Part shown: one piece after another, positions 49,329 through 60,393 of the stretch | Position numbering within the stretch: position 1 is the first letter of the stretch | Layout: each line of letters opens with the position of its first letter | Notes under the pieces: model-generated | Told to the model about the DNA's origin: nothing | Seen by the model: the letters and a program-made list of their open reading frames with translations, nothing else | Databases searched by the model: none | Assembly: GCF_041206865.1 (NCBI RefSeq) | Contig: NZ_JBGEDP010000001.1 | Span: 1,426,001-1,490,000, forward strand | From: Mycobacterium sp. HUMS_12744610 | Lineage (GTDB): Bacteria > Actinomycetota > Actinomycetes > Mycobacteriales > Mycobacteriaceae | DNA: 64,000 nt | Reading direction: 5' to 3' | Made by a program: the position numbers and the translations under genes

Positions 49329-49334
49329 TACGCT
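49329..49334 (+). promoter_or_regulatory. -10 element of a likely leaderless TetR transcript
   Basis: TACGCT at 49329-49334 ends 7 nt before GTG 49342, so the transcript may begin on the start codon. No ribosome site precedes the GTG. Confidence 0.45.
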
Positions 49335-49341
49335 GATCGGC

Positions 49342-49998
49342 GTGGCTGTGCTGGGCACCGAGCCGGACAAACCGGACAAAGAGGTGCGGTCGCCGCGCGC
49401 GCGGATGACCGGCAGCGAGCGCCGCCATCAGCTCATCGGGATCGCACGCTCGTTGTTCGCCGAACGCGGCTACGACGGCACCTCGATCGAGGAGATCGCC
49501 CAGCGGGCCAACGTGTCCAAGCCGGTGGTGTACGAGCATTTCGGCGGCAAGGAGGGCCTGTACGCCGTCGTGGTCGACCGCGAGATGTCGGCGCTGCTGG
49601 ACGGCATCACCTCCTCGCTGACCAACAACCGGTCCCGGGTGCGCGTGGAGCGGGTGGCGCTGGCGTTGCTCACCTACGTCGAGGAACGCACCGATGGCTT
49701 CCGCATCATGATCCGCGACTCACCCGCATCGATCAGTTCGGGCACCTACTCCAGCCTGCTCAACGACGCCGTCAGCCAGGTCAGCTCCATCTTGGCCGGC
49801 GACTTCGCGCGCCGCGGCCTGGATCCCGGGCTGGCCCCGCTGTACGCCCAGGCGCTGGTGGGCTCGGTGTCGATGACGGCCCAGTGGTGGCTCGACACCC
49901 GCGAGCCCAAGAAGGAAGTGGTCGCCGCGCATCTGGTGAACCTGATGTGGAACGGCCTGACCCACCTGGAAGCCGACCCCAGGCTGCAGGACGAGTAG
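49342..49998 (+). CDS. TetR-family regulator (Rv1019-like)
   Basis: 218 residues. The helix-turn-helix is RSLFAERGYDGTSIEEIAQR and ANVSKPVVYEHFGGKEGLYA. The C-terminal half is a helical ligand domain (FRIMIRDSPASISSGTYSS, SMTAQWWLDTREP). It is placed next to mfd-mazG like Rv1019, which is reported as an autoregulated repressor. GTG 49342 is chosen for its position just after a -10 element; ATG 49408 is an alternative that removes the charged N-terminal tail. It is divergent from the tRNA. Confidence 0.86.
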   Translation: MAVLGTEPDKPDKEVRSPRARMTGSERRHQLIGIARSLFAERGYDGTSIEEIAQRANVSKPVVYEHFGGKEGLYAVVVDREMSALLDGITSSLTNNRSRVRVERVALALLTYVEERTDGFRIMIRDSPASISSGTYSSLLNDAVSQVSSILAGDFARRGLDPGLAPLYAQALVGSVSMTAQWWLDTREPKKEVVAAHLVNLMWNGLTHLEADPRLQDE

Positions 49999-50016
49999 GG
50001 ATTGCCGGCCGGGCCG

Positions 50017-50736
50017 TCACCCGGTCAGTGTCACATCGACCGCGACGACGGGCCGGGGAAAACGCTCCGCGGCGCAGGCCTCGTCGAGCGCGTCCTCGAT
50101 GACGGCGGCCAACTCGTCCACACCGGGTTCCGCAACACCCGCGACGTACGGGCCGGCCTGGTCACCGCCCACATGCACTTCGGTCAGCATGACGCCGTGC
50201 CGGGATCGGGCGTCGGCCATGGCGGCGACCGTGCGGCGCAGCGCCTCGCCGTAGCAGGCCGGGGCGCCGGCCCCAGAACCCCCGGAATTCGGCCGGCAGT
50301 GCAGGCCCACCAGGTCGAAGGTGAGACGCGCCGCCCCGCGCCGCGCCGGGCCGGCGACGTGGGGGATCTCGTGGGGCGAGTCCAGCACGATGCGGCCGAC
50401 ACCGGCGCCCACCGCGGCGCGCAGGTCATCGGGCGACCCCACATGCACGACGATGCGTGCCGGTTCCGTCCCCGCGGCGAGGGCAACCGCCAGTTCGCCG
50501 CTCGATCGGACGCCGATGCCGAGGCCGGCTGCGCGCGCCCAGCGCGCGACGCCGATCGTCAGCGGCGAACGGCCGCAGTGGACGACGCGCGCACCCTTGA
50601 ACGCTCTGCGGCAACGGCGGGCGCGATCCCGGAAATCGGCCTCGTCGGTCACGCGGGCCGGGACGTGGAGTCTGGCACCGGACGACAGCGGGGACCCCAC
50701 GTGAGCGATGGCGGGCAGGATGTCCAGCAATGTCAT
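50017..50736 (-). CDS. LysA-like PLP-barrel protein lacking the PLP lysine
   Basis: 239 residues, about half of a diaminopimelate decarboxylase. The middle follows LysA closely in pattern (GIGVRSSGELAVALAAG, RIVVHVGSPDDL, GVGRIVLDSPHEI, LVGLHCRPNS, EVHVGGDQAG). The strand that should hold the PLP Lys (YAxKA in LysA) reads VVHCGRSPLTIG, with no Lys, and the frame stops before the EPGR and C-terminal domain. It is therefore unlikely to be a decarboxylase. It may be a pseudoenzyme or a decaying copy. It is convergent to the TetR gene; there is no equivalent between Rv1019 and mfd in M. tuberculosis. Confidence 0.65.
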   Translation of the reverse strand: MTLLDILPAIAHVGSPLSSGARLHVPARVTDEADFRDRARRCRRAFKGARVVHCGRSPLTIGVARWARAAGLGIGVRSSGELAVALAAGTEPARIVVHVGSPDDLRAAVGAGVGRIVLDSPHEIPHVAGPARRGAARLTFDLVGLHCRPNSGGSGAGAPACYGEALRRTVAAMADARSRHGVMLTEVHVGGDQAGPYVAGVAEPGVDELAAVIEDALDEACAAERFPRPVVAVDVTLTG

Positions 50737-50842
50737 GGCTCCAGCCTGCGCGCGCTGATTCAGTGCGCGCGGCTTTCCTTACGACCCTTTGACGGTGCGG
50801 GGCCCGATCTTGACGGCCTCCGGCGGCTTCCCGCGCCGCCCT

Positions 50843-50848
50843 TAGAAT
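50843..50848 (+). promoter_or_regulatory. -10 element of mfd
   Basis: TAGAAT at 50843-50848 lies 9 nt before the mfd ATG, implying a transcript start within a few bases of the start codon. No good -35 is seen 17 nt upstream. Confidence 0.5.
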
Positions 50849-50857
50849 GGATTCATC

Positions 50858-53800
50858 ATGACCGCACCGGGGCCTGCTCGCCCAGAAACCCCGATCGCCG
50901 GGCTTGTCGAATTGGCGCTCACCGCGCCGACTTTCCAGCGGTTGATCGACAGCGCGGCCGCTGCCCCCGCCGAACTGAGGCTGGCCGGCCCGGCCGGAGC
51001 ACGGGTGTTCGTGGCCGCCGCGCTGGCGCGGCGCGGCCCGCTGCTGGTGGTCACCGCGACCGGTCGGGAAGCCGACGACCTCGCGGCCGAACTGCGCGGC
51101 GTGCTGGGCGACGCGGTGGCGGTCTTCCCGTCCTGGGAGACCCTGCCGCACGAGCGGCTCTCGCCGGGCGTCGACACCGTCGGCGCGCGGTTGACCGTGC
51201 TGCGGCGGCTGGCCCATTCCGACGACGCGCGGTTGGGCCCGCCCCTGCAGGTGGTGGTGACCGCGGTGCGCTCGCTGCTGCAGCCGACGACCCCGCGGCT
51301 CGGCCTGATCGAACCCGTCACCATGGCCGTCGGCCAGGAAATCGCGTTCGAAGACGTCGTCTCCCGGCTGGTCGAGCTGGCCTACAGCCGGGTCGACATG
51401 GTGGGACGTCGGGGCGAATTCGCCGTGCGCGGCGGGATTCTGGACGTCTTCCCCCCGACGGCCGAGCACCCGGTGCGCGTCGAGTTCTGGGGCGACGAGG
51501 TCAGCGAGATGCGGATGTTCTCGGTCGCCGACCAGCGGTCGATCCCGGAGCTGGAGGTCGACACCGTCATCGCGGTCCCCTGCCGCGAACTGCTCCTGAC
51601 CGAGGAGGTCCGGCAGCGCGCCGCCGCGCTGGCGGCGCGGCACCCGGCCACCGAGCCCGACGTCGCCGGCGGCGGCGTCGGCGACATGCTGGCCAAGCTG
51701 GCCGAGGGGATCCCGGTCGACGGCATGGAGGCGCTGCTGTCGGTGCTTCGGCCCGGCGAGGATGGCGCCCATGCGCTGCTGACCGACCAGCTGGCCCAGG
51801 GCACGCCGGTGCTGCTGTGCGACCCCGAGAAGGTGCGCAGCCGGGCCGCCGACCTGATCAAGACCGGCCGGGAGTTCCTCGAGGCGTCGTGGTCGGTGGC
51901 CGCGCTGGGTAGTGATGCGCCCGTCGACGTCGAGCAGTTCGGCGGATCCGGCTTCGCCGAACTGGACGACGTGCGCGACGCGGCGGCGCGGCGCGGTCAT
52001 CCCTGGTGGACGCTGAGCCAGCTGTCGGACGAGTCGGCGATCGAGCTGGACATCCGGCCCTCGCCGTCGGCCCGCGGGCATCAGCACGACGTCGACGAGA
52101 TCTTCGGGATGCTGCGTGCCCACGTCACGGCCGGCGGCCACGCGGTGGTGGTCGCGCCCGGGACCGGGACGGCCCACCGCGTGGTGGAGCGGCTGGCCGA
52201 GCACGAAGCGCCCGCGGCGATGCTGGACTCGGGCGAGGCCCCCAAACCCGGTGTCGTCGGGGTGCTCAAGGGGCCGCTGCACGAGGGCGTCATCGTCGAC
52301 GGCGCCAACCTCGTCGTGATCACCGAGACGGATCTGACCGGCAGCCGGGCCACCGCCGTCGAGGGCAGGCGGCTGGCGGCCAAGCGGCGCAACACCGTCG
52401 ACCCGCTGGCGCTGACGGCCGGTGACCTGGTGGTGCACGACCAGCACGGCATCGGGCGGTTCGTGGAGATGACCGAGCGCACCGTCGGCGGGGCCCGCCG
52501 GGAGTACCTGGTGCTCGAGTACGCCTCGAGCAAGCGCGGGGGAGGCTCCGACAAGCTCTATGTCCCGATGGATTCGCTGGACCAGCTGTCGCGCTACGTC
52601 GGCGGGCAGGCGCCGGCGCTGAGCAAGCTCGGCGGCAGCGACTGGGCCAACACCAAGACCAAGGCGCGCCGCGCGGTGCGCGAGATCGCCGGCGAGCTGG
52701 TGTCCCTGTACGCCAAGCGGCAGGCCAGCCCCGGCCACGCGTTCGCCCCGGACACCCCGTGGCAGGCCGAGATGGAGGACGCGTTCGGTTTCACCGAGAC
52801 CGTCGACCAGCTCACCGCCATCGCCGAGGTCAAGGCCGACATGGAGAAGCCGATCCCGATGGACCGGGTGATCTGCGGTGATGTCGGCTACGGCAAGACC
52901 GAGATCGCTGTGCGCGCGGCGTTCAAGGCGGTGCAGGACGGCAAGCAGGTCGCCGTGCTGGTGCCCACGACGCTGCTGGCCGACCAGCACCTGCAGACGT
53001 TCACCGACCGGATGGCCGGCTTCCCGGTGACCGTGAAGGGGTTGTCGCGGTTCACCGACGCCGCCGAGTCCCGGGCCGTGATCGAGGGCCTGGCCGACGG
53101 TTCCGTGGACGTCGTGATCGGCACCCACCGGCTGCTGCAGACCGGGGTGCGCTGGAAGGACCTCGGGCTGGTGATCGTCGACGAGGAGCAGCGGTTCGGC
53201 GTCGAGCACAAGGAACACATCAAGTCTCTGCGCACCCACGTCGACGTGCTGACCATGAGCGCCACCCCGATCCCGCGCACCCTGGAGATGAGCCTGGCCG
53301 GGATCCGGGAGATGTCGACGATCCTGACGCCGCCCGAGGAGCGCTATCCGGTGCTGACCTACGTCGGCCCGCACGACGACAAGCAGGTCGCCGCCGCGTT
53401 GCGACGCGAGCTGATGCGCGACGGGCAGGTGTTCTACGTGCACAACCGGGTCAGCTCGATCGACCGGGTCGCGGCCCGGCTGCGCGAGCAGGTTCCCGAG
53501 GCGCGGATCGTCGTCGCGCACGGGCAGATGCCCGAGGAGCGCCTGGAACGCACGGTGCAGGGCTTCTGGAACCGCGAATACGACATTCTGGTGTGCACCA
53601 CGATCGTGGAGACCGGGCTGGACATCTCCAACGCGAACACGCTGATCGTCGAGCGCGCCGACACCTTCGGCCTGTCCCAGCTGCACCAGCTGCGTGGCCG
53701 GGTGGGGCGCAGCCGGGAGCGGGGCTACGCCTACTTCCTCTATCCGCCGCACACGCCGCTGACCGAGACCGCCTACGACCGGTTGGCGACGATCGCGCAG

Positions 53801-54499
53801 AACAACGAGCTCGGTGCGGGCATGGCGGTCGCCATGAAAGACCTCGAGATCCGCGGCGCCGGCAACGTGCTGGGCGTCGAGCAGTCCGGGCACGTCGCCG
53901 GGGTCGGGTTCGACCTCTACGTGCGGCTGGTCGGCGAGGCCGTCGAGGCCTATCGCGCCGCGGTGGACGGCCAGACGGTCACCACCGCCGAGGAGCCCAA
54001 GGACGTGCGGATCGACCTGCCGGTGGATGCGCACCTGCCGCCGGACTACATCGGCAGCGACCGGCTCCGGCTGGAGGCCTACCGGCGGCTGGCGGCGGCC
54101 ACGGACGACGCGGTGATCGCCGCGGTCGTCGACGAGCTCGTCGACCGCTACGGGGCGCTGCCCGAACCCGCCCTGCGGCTGGTGGCGGTGGCGCGGGTCC
54201 GATTGCTGTGCCGCGCCGCCGGGATCACCGAGGTGTCGGCGCCTTCGGCTTCGGTGGTGCGGTTGTCGCCGGTCACGCTGCAAGACTCCGCCCAGGTGCG
54301 TTTGAAGCGCATGTACCCGGCGGCGAGCTACCGCGCCACGACTGCCACCGTGCAGGTCCCGATCCCCCGGGCCGGCGGCTCTCGAAGTTCGGTCGGCGCG
54401 CCGCGCATCCGCGACGTCGAGCTGCTGCAGATGGTCGCCGACCTGGTGACCGCCCTGCAGGGGAAATCGCAGGTGAAGATTGGTATAACGAGTCCGTGA
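50858..54499 (+). CDS. mfd: Transcription-repair coupling factor
   Basis: 1213 residues, normal length. The N-terminal UvrB-like part (about 30-350) includes [15 protein letters not shown]; the RNA-polymerase-interaction domain is about 500-570 ([20 protein letters not shown]); the helicase has Walker [12 protein letters not shown] near 675 and DEEQ ([10 protein letters not shown]) near 772, followed by [16 protein letters not shown]; a C-terminal TRCF domain ends the protein. It removes stalled RNA polymerase at lesions and recruits UvrA. Its TGA overlaps the mazG GTG. It matches Rv1020. Confidence 0.97.
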   Translation: MTAPGPARPETPIAGLVELALTAPTFQRLIDSAAAAPAELRLAGPAGARVFVAAALARRGPLLVVTATGREADDLAAELRGVLGDAVAVFPSWETLPHERLSPGVDTVGARLTVLRRLAHSDDARLGPPLQVVVTAVRSLLQPTTPRLGLIEPVTMAVGQEIAFEDVVSRLVELAYSRVDMVGRRGEFAVRGGILDVFPPTAEHPVRVEFWGDEVSEMRMFSVADQRSIPELEVDTVIAVPCRELLLTEEVRQRAAALAARHPATEPDVAGGGVGDMLAKLAEGIPVDGMEALLSVLRPGEDGAHALLTDQLAQGTPVLLCDPEKVRSRAADLIKTGREFLEASWSVAALGSDAPVDVEQFGGSGFAELDDVRDAAARRGHPWWTLSQLSDESAIELDIRPSPSARGHQHDVDEIFGMLRAHVTAGGHAVVVAPGTGTAHRVVERLAEHEAPAAMLDSGEAPKPGVVGVLKGPLHEGVIVDGANLVVITETDLTGSRATAVEGRRLAAKRRNTVDPLALTAGDLVVHDQHGIGRFVEMTERTVGGARREYLVLEYASSKRGGGSDKLYVPMDSLDQLSRYVGGQAPALSKLGGSDWANTKTKARRAVREIAGELVSLYAKRQASPGHAFAPDTPWQAEMEDAFGFTETVDQLTAIAEVKADMEKPIPMDRVICGDVGYGKTEIAVRAAFKAVQDGKQVAVLVPTTLLADQHLQTFTDRMAGFPVTVKGLSRFTDAAESRAVIEGLADGSVDVVIGTHRLLQTGVRWKDLGLVIVDEEQRFGVEHKEHIKSLRTHVDVLTMSATPIPRTLEMSLAGIREMSTILTPPEERYPVLTYVGPHDDKQVAAALRRELMRDGQVFYVHNRVSSIDRVAARLREQVPEARIVVAHGQMPEERLERTVQGFWNREYDILVCTTIVETGLDISNANTLIVERADTFGLSQLHQLRGRVGRSRERGYAYFLYPPHTPLTETAYDRLATIAQNNELGAGMAVAMKDLEIRGAGNVLGVEQSGHVAGVGFDLYVRLVGEAVEAYRAAVDGQTVTTAEEPKDVRIDLPVDAHLPPDYIGSDRLRLEAYRRLAAATDDAVIAAVVDELVDRYGALPEPALRLVAVARVRLLCRAAGITEVSAPSASVVRLSPVTLQDSAQVRLKRMYPAASYRATTATVQVPIPRAGGSRSSVGAPRIRDVELLQMVADLVTALQGKSQVKIGITSP

Positions 54500-55458
54500 T
54501 CGTCGTGTTGTTCGACCCGCGCCGCCCGTCGCTGGTGCCCGTCGAAGCCGTGGAGTACCTCCTCGGCGAGGTGCAGTACACCGAAGAGATGCCGGTCGCG
54601 GTCCCGTGGTCGCTGCCCTCGGCGCATCCGGTCGGCATGGGAGACGACGCGCCGGTGTTGCTGTCGTCCGACCCCGACCACCCGGCCGTCACCGCCCGGC
54701 TGGCCGCCGGGGCCCGGCTGATCTCGGCCCCGGAGACCCCCCGCGGCGAACGCCTCGTCGATGCCGTGGCGATGATGGACAAGCTGCGCACCGCCGGGCC
54801 CTGGGAGGGCGAGCAGACCCACGACTCGTTGCGCCGCTACTTGCTGGAGGAGACCTACGAGCTGTTGGACGCGGTCCGCAGCGGTGACGCCGACCAACTG
54901 CGCGACGAGCTCGGCGATGTGTTGCTGCAGGTCCTCTTCCACGCCCGCATCGCCGAGGAGGCGCCGCAGCACGCGTTCACCATCGACGACGTCGCCCTGG
55001 CGCTGACGCGAAAGCTCGGCAACCGGGTGCCGGGAGTGCTAGCCGGCGAAGCGATCTCACTCGAGGACCAGTTGGCCCAGTGGGAGGAGCGCAAGGCCGC
55101 CGAGAAGCCCCGCAGTTCGGTCATGGACGACGTCCACACCGGTCAGCCGGCGTTGGCGCTGGCGCAGAAAGTGATGCAGCGCGCGCAGCAGGCGGGGCTG
55201 CCCGCCGACCTAATTCCCGTCGAGGTCACCTCGGTCGTCGTGTCGGCCGACATCGACGCGGAAAGCGCGCTGCGCACAGCGGTTCTGGGTTTCGTGGACA
55301 CCGTCCGCGTCGTCGAGCGGGCGATCGCCGCCACCCGGCGCGGGGACGCCGTTCCGGAAGAGCTCGACGTGACGCCGCTGGGCGCGGTGACCGAGGAGGA
55401 GTGGCGCGCTCACTGGCCGTCGACCGTCTCGGCGGTCGCCGAAGCCGTCGAGGGGTAG
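54496..55458 (+). CDS. mazG: Nucleoside triphosphate pyrophosphohydrolase MazG
   Basis: 320 residues. The N-terminal 90 residues are an actinobacterial extension; the MazG core has [11 protein letters not shown] (EExxE) near residue 118 and [17 protein letters not shown] (ExxD), the metal-binding set. A second, degenerate half follows. MazG hydrolyses NTPs, including oxidised nucleotides, and supports stress survival in mycobacteria. GTG 54496 overlaps the mfd stop (GTGA), so the two are coupled. Confidence 0.94.
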   Translation: MIVVLFDPRRPSLVPVEAVEYLLGEVQYTEEMPVAVPWSLPSAHPVGMGDDAPVLLSSDPDHPAVTARLAAGARLISAPETPRGERLVDAVAMMDKLRTAGPWEGEQTHDSLRRYLLEETYELLDAVRSGDADQLRDELGDVLLQVLFHARIAEEAPQHAFTIDDVALALTRKLGNRVPGVLAGEAISLEDQLAQWEERKAAEKPRSSVMDDVHTGQPALALAQKVMQRAQQAGLPADLIPVEVTSVVVSADIDAESALRTAVLGFVDTVRVVERAIAATRRGDAVPEELDVTPLGAVTEEEWRAHWPSTVSAVAEAVEG

Positions 55459-55753
55459 CCGGACGGTCGTGGTGGACGTCGGTTTTTCGCGCCGGCCGCA
55501 TATTTCGCTCAGCGACCTCGGCAACGTTCGCCATTTCCCGCTTTATCGCCGGCTATCGTGGCACGTGAGGCGATAATTCCAATGGTTTTCGAAGGCGCTG
55601 CATTGCTAGCCGATATTGCCGGCAGCTAATCGACAATTCGCCGGAATCGGTTTCTTGGAGAGGTGTCGCTGCCTCGAAATCGCCGAGTGCGCCGCAAACG
55701 CGTGGGACGATGAACAAGAGGAAGTTGATCAAGGGGAGTTGCAGGGGAGCGTG

Positions 55754-56485
55754 GTGTCGCCGAGGCGTTGGATGCGTGCGGCCGCCGTGATCGGTGCGAC
55801 CGCGATGCTGCTGGCGTCGTCGAGTTGCACGTGGCAGCTCAGCCTGTTCATCCCCGAGGGCGTGCCACCCCCGGCGGGGGCTCCGGTGCCGCCCGTCGAC
55901 ACCCACGGCGGCGGCCGGCCCGCCGACCAGTTGCGCGACTGGGCCGAGCAACGCTCGGGGACATTGGAGATCCCCGTCATCGCACTGGAGGCCTACGCCT
56001 ATGCCGCCCGCGTCGCCGAGGTCGAGAACCCGAAGTGCCACATCTCGTGGACCACGCTGGCGGGGATCGGCCAGGTCGAGAGCCACCACGGCACCTACCG
56101 GGGTGCGACGCTGTCCGCTAACGGGGATGTGAGCCCGCCCATTCGGGGTGTGCGCCTCGACGGCACCGGCGGCAATCTGCGCATCGTGGATGCCCAGGAA
56201 GACGTCACCGACACCGACGGCGTGGCGCGGGCGATGGGTCCGATGCAGTTCATCCCGGAGACGTGGCGGTTGTACGGCGTCGACGCGCACAACGACGGGG
56301 TCGTCAGCCCCGACAACATCGACGATGCGGCGCTGGCCGCGGCGGGTTACTTGTGCTGGCGCGGCAAGGATCTCGCGACCCCGCGCGGGTGGGTCACCGC
56401 CCTGCGCGCCTACAACAACTCCGGCGTGTACGCGCGGGCGGTCCGGGACTGGGCGACCGCCTACGCGGCGGGCCACCCGCTGTAG
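55754..56485 (+). CDS. lpqU: Lipoprotein LpqU, lytic-transglycosylase-like
   Basis: 243 residues. The signal peptide ends LLASSSC (lipobox). A Pro-rich linker leads to a transglycosylase domain: GIGQVESHHGTY with the catalytic Glu, and MGPMQFIPETW. It should cleave peptidoglycan at the outer membrane face. Start: GTG 55754 has AGGGGAG at good spacing; GTG 55751 and ATG 55772 are alternatives. The frame is open to 55616, but that part lacks a signal-like order. The 295 nt upstream of it have no gene I can support. It matches Rv1022. Confidence 0.88.
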   Translation: MSPRRWMRAAAVIGATAMLLASSSCTWQLSLFIPEGVPPPAGAPVPPVDTHGGGRPADQLRDWAEQRSGTLEIPVIALEAYAYAARVAEVENPKCHISWTTLAGIGQVESHHGTYRGATLSANGDVSPPIRGVRLDGTGGNLRIVDAQEDVTDTDGVARAMGPMQFIPETWRLYGVDAHNDGVVSPDNIDDAALAAAGYLCWRGKDLATPRGWVTALRAYNNSGVYARAVRDWATAYAAGHPL

Positions 56486-56501
56486 CAGGATGTATCGCTG
56501 A

Positions 56502-57836
<1,335 letters not shown>

Positions 57837-57841
57837 GCGGT

Positions 57842-58546
57842 ATGCCCGAAGCCAAGCGGCCAGATCCCAAGCGCCGGTCCCCGGCACCGCGTCCGGGCAA
57901 GCCCGGCGGCGCGGTTCGGCGCCGTCGCGCCGCCAAGGTTTCCCGGCCGTCGCAGAGCGCTGCCCACGCCGGCCGCGACTCGGCGCGGACCCTGGCCGAG
58001 CACGTCGTCGAACCGATCAAGCGCCAGATCGCCGAGTCCGTCGAGCAGCGGGCCGACCAGCGGCTGGGGTTCACCGCGCGGCGCGCCGCGGTGCTGGCCG
58101 CGGTGATCTGCGTGCTGACGCTGACCGTCGCCGGGCCGGTGCGCACCTACTTCGCGCAACGCACCGAGATGGATCAGTTGGCCGCCAGCCAGGCGGCGCT
58201 GCGCCGTCAGATCGCCGAACTCGAGCAGCAGAAGGGCAAGCTCGCCGATCCGGCGTACATCGCGGCGCAGGCCCGCGAGCGTCTGGGCTTCGTGATGCCC
58301 GGGGACACCCCGTTCCAGGTGCAGCTTCCGCCCGGCGAGTCGGCCGCCCCGCAGCCTGGTTCCGGGGTCGCGAAACCGGCCCGCAACCAGCCGTGGTACA
58401 CCGCGCTGTGGCACACCATCGCCGACGACCCGCACCTGCCGCCGGCCAAAGCCCCTCTGCCGGAAGCCCCACCGTCGCCGGCCGAACCCGGATCGCCCGG
58501 TCCGGTGGCGCCGGCCGCACCGAGCCCCGCCGCGCCCGGTGGTTGA
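57842..58546 (+). CDS. ftsB: FtsB/DivIC-family septum formation protein
   Basis: 234 residues. A basic Pro/Arg/Lys-rich cytosolic tail of about 75 residues precedes one membrane helix (AAVLAAVICVLTLTVAGPV), then a coiled coil (TEMDQLAASQAALRRQIAEL) and the LGFVMPGD box typical of DivIC/FtsB. A Pro/Ala-rich C-terminus follows. It works with FtsL and FtsQ at the septum. It is 5 nt after eno and overlaps the next gene by 8 nt, as Rv1023-Rv1025. Confidence 0.92.
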   Translation: MPEAKRPDPKRRSPAPRPGKPGGAVRRRRAAKVSRPSQSAAHAGRDSARTLAEHVVEPIKRQIAESVEQRADQRLGFTARRAAVLAAVICVLTLTVAGPVRTYFAQRTEMDQLAASQAALRRQIAELEQQKGKLADPAYIAAQARERLGFVMPGDTPFQVQLPPGESAAPQPGSGVAKPARNQPWYTALWHTIADDPHLPPAKAPLPEAPPSPAEPGSPGPVAPAAPSPAAPGG

Positions 58547-59027
58547 CCGCGCCGACCTGGAGGCGGTGGCGCGCCAGCTCGGTCGTGAGCCGCGCGGCGT
58601 TCTCGAGATCGCCTACCGCTGCCCCAACGGTGAACCCGGGGTGGTGAAGACCGTGCCGCGGCTCGTCGACGGAACACCGTTCCCGACGTTGTACTACCTC
58701 ACGCACCCGCTGCTGACCGCGGCCGCGAGCAGGCTGGAGACGTCGGGGCTGATGCGCGAGATGACCGAGCGGTTGGGGCGCGATCCGGAATTGGCGGCCG
58801 CGTACCGGCGGGCCCACGAGGCGTACCTGGCCGAGCGGGACGCGATCGAGCCGCTGGGGACCACGTTTTCCGCCGGGGGCATGCCGGACCGGGTCAAGTG
58901 TCTGCACGTGCTGATGGCGCACTCGCTGGCCAAGGGGCCCGGATGCAATCCACTCGGCGACGAGGTGCTGCGGTTGCTGGCCGCCGAGCCGGCGATGGCC
59001 GATGTCCTGGAGGCGGGGAAATGGTGA
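58539..59027 (+). CDS. DUF501 protein (Rv1025-like)
   Basis: 162 residues. VARQLGREPRGVLEIAYRCP and TPFPTLYYLTHPLLTAAASR are characteristic of the DUF501 family, and the C-terminal DRVKCLHVLMAHSLAKG carries conserved Cys and His. Function unknown. GTG 58539 overlaps ftsB by 8 nt, and the stop overlaps the ppx start, so it lies in a coupled eno-ftsB-DUF501-ppx operon. Confidence 0.9.
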   Translation: MVDRADLEAVARQLGREPRGVLEIAYRCPNGEPGVVKTVPRLVDGTPFPTLYYLTHPLLTAAASRLETSGLMREMTERLGRDPELAAAYRRAHEAYLAERDAIEPLGTTFSAGGMPDRVKCLHVLMAHSLAKGPGCNPLGDEVLRLLAAEPAMADVLEAGKW

Positions 59028-59965
59028 GCCGGCTCGCCGGAATCGACTGCGGCACCAACTCGATTCGGCTGCTGATCGCCGATGTCGGCGACGGCGGGCT
59101 GCGCGACGTGCATCGTGAGACCCGGATCGTTCGGCTCGGGCAGGGAGTCGACGCGACGGGTGAATTTGCGCCGGACGCGATCGCGCGGACCCGGGCCGCG
59201 CTGACCGATTACGCCGCCCTGCTGCGGGCGCACGGCGCCGAACGGGTCCGGATGGTGGCGACCTCGGCCACGCGCGACGCCGTCAACCGCGACGCGTTCT
59301 TTGCGATGACGGCCGACGTCCTGGGCGCCGTCATCCCTGGCGCGGTTGCGGAGGTGATCACCGGCGCCGCGGAGGCCGAGTTGTCGTTCCGCGGCGCGGT
59401 CGGTGAATTAGACAGTGCTGCAGCGCCTTTCGTGGTTGTCGATTTGGGTGGTGGTTCGACCGAGATCGTGCTCGGCGGGGACGGTGTGGCGGCGAGCCAT
59501 TCGGCCGACATCGGCTGTGTGCGGTTGACCGAACGTTGCCTGCACTCCGATCCGCCGACGTCGCAGGAGGTGGCGGCGGCGCGCTCCGTGGTGCGCGAGC
59601 GTCTCGAGGTCGCGCTGCGCGAGGTGCCCGTCGAAGAGGCGCGGACCTGGGTGGGGGTCGCCGGGACGATGACCACCCTGTCCGCGCTGGCGCACGACAT
59701 GGCGTCGTATGACTCTGCGGACATTCATCTTTCGCGCGTGCCCGGCAGCAACCTGCTGGCTGTGTGCGAGCGGCTGATCGGTATGACGCGGGCGCAGCGC
59801 GCCGCGCTGGGGCCCATGCACGAGGGCCGGGCCGACGTGATCGGCGGCGGCGCGATCGTGGTGGAGGAGTTGGCCCGTGAACTGCGCGCGCGGGCCGGCA
59901 TCGGCGAGTTGGTGGTCAGCGAGCACGACATCCTGGACGGGATCGTGCTGTCGATCGCCGGCTGA
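59021..59965 (+). CDS. ppx2: Exopolyphosphatase/guanosine pentaphosphate phosphohydrolase family (Rv1026-like)
   Basis: 314 residues of the ASKHA fold: AGIDCGTNSIRLLIADV (phosphate 1), MVATSATRDAVNRDAF, VVVDLGGGSTEIVLGG (phosphate 2) and WVGVAGTMTTLSALA. It removes terminal phosphate from polyphosphate; Rv1026 is the long-chain-acting PPX2 of M. tuberculosis. ATG 59021 overlaps the DUF501 stop; GTG 59024 is also possible. Its TGA is the first three bases of the 54-nt inverted arm described separately. Confidence 0.94.
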   Translation: MVSRLAGIDCGTNSIRLLIADVGDGGLRDVHRETRIVRLGQGVDATGEFAPDAIARTRAALTDYAALLRAHGAERVRMVATSATRDAVNRDAFFAMTADVLGAVIPGAVAEVITGAAEAELSFRGAVGELDSAAAPFVVVDLGGGSTEIVLGGDGVAASHSADIGCVRLTERCLHSDPPTSQEVAAARSVVRERLEVALREVPVEEARTWVGVAGTMTTLSALAHDMASYDSADIHLSRVPGSNLLAVCERLIGMTRAQRAALGPMHEGRADVIGGGAIVVEELARELRARAGIGELVVSEHDILDGIVLSIAG

Positions 59966-60016
59966 AGTCACACCCGTCACACCAGTCCCTGGAAGGAAAC
60001 GGCACTCTTTGTGCCC
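59963..60016. repeat. 54-nt inverted arm, left copy
   Basis: Begins TGAAGTCACA at the ppx stop codon and contains CAGTCCCTGGAAG and AAACGGCACTCTTTG. Its reverse complement recurs at 61913-61966, with about 6 mismatches in 54. Confidence 0.88.
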
Positions 60017-60068
60017 ACCTCATAGCGACACTTGCCGCGATGTCGTACCGGTGTGGGAATGTGCGGCA

Positions 60069-60356
60069 ATGGAACTGCGTGGAATAGAGTTGCGTTACGT
60101 GCTCACGATGCATCTGGCGCACAACGGGAGATCGACCGTCGCCGAGATGATCGATGCGCTGGCGAGACAAGGTTTTCGCGTCCACGGCCGGGCATCGAAG
60201 GCGGTTTCGGATGCGTTGCGCTGGGAGGCCGAACGGGACAGGGTGCGCCGGCTCCGGCGTGGTCTGTACGGGCCGGGGTACATCCCGCGCTCCACCGAAC
60301 ACCGAATGCATAAACGAGTGCTCGGCCTCCGGGCGGCGGCGAAGTTGTCGCTGTGA
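60069..60356 (+). CDS. Small winged-helix-like protein inside the inverted arms
   Basis: 95 residues (MELRGIELRYVLTMHLAHNG start). RSTVAEMIDALARQGFRVHG looks like a helix-turn-helix, followed by a basic wing-like segment VRRLRRGLYGPGYIPR. I recognise the style as a multi-copy small mycobacterial protein, but I cannot name its function. Upstream lies CGACA (60029-60033) with its inverse TGTCG nearby, a possible operator. ATG 60069 has only a weak ribosome site. It is separated from the IS element by 13 nt. Confidence 0.6.
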   Translation: MELRGIELRYVLTMHLAHNGRSTVAEMIDALARQGFRVHGRASKAVSDALRWEAERDRVRRLRRGLYGPGYIPRSTEHRMHKRVLGLRAAAKLSL

Positions 60357-60393
60357 GGTGGGCGGAACGTGTCAAGGTCGGTGAGACAGTTTC

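Noticed and set aside
50426..54283. 1285-codon open frame on the minus strand
   Set aside because: Antisense shadow of mfd; composition is His/Arg/Gly-rich with no domain, and mfd motifs on the plus strand are complete.
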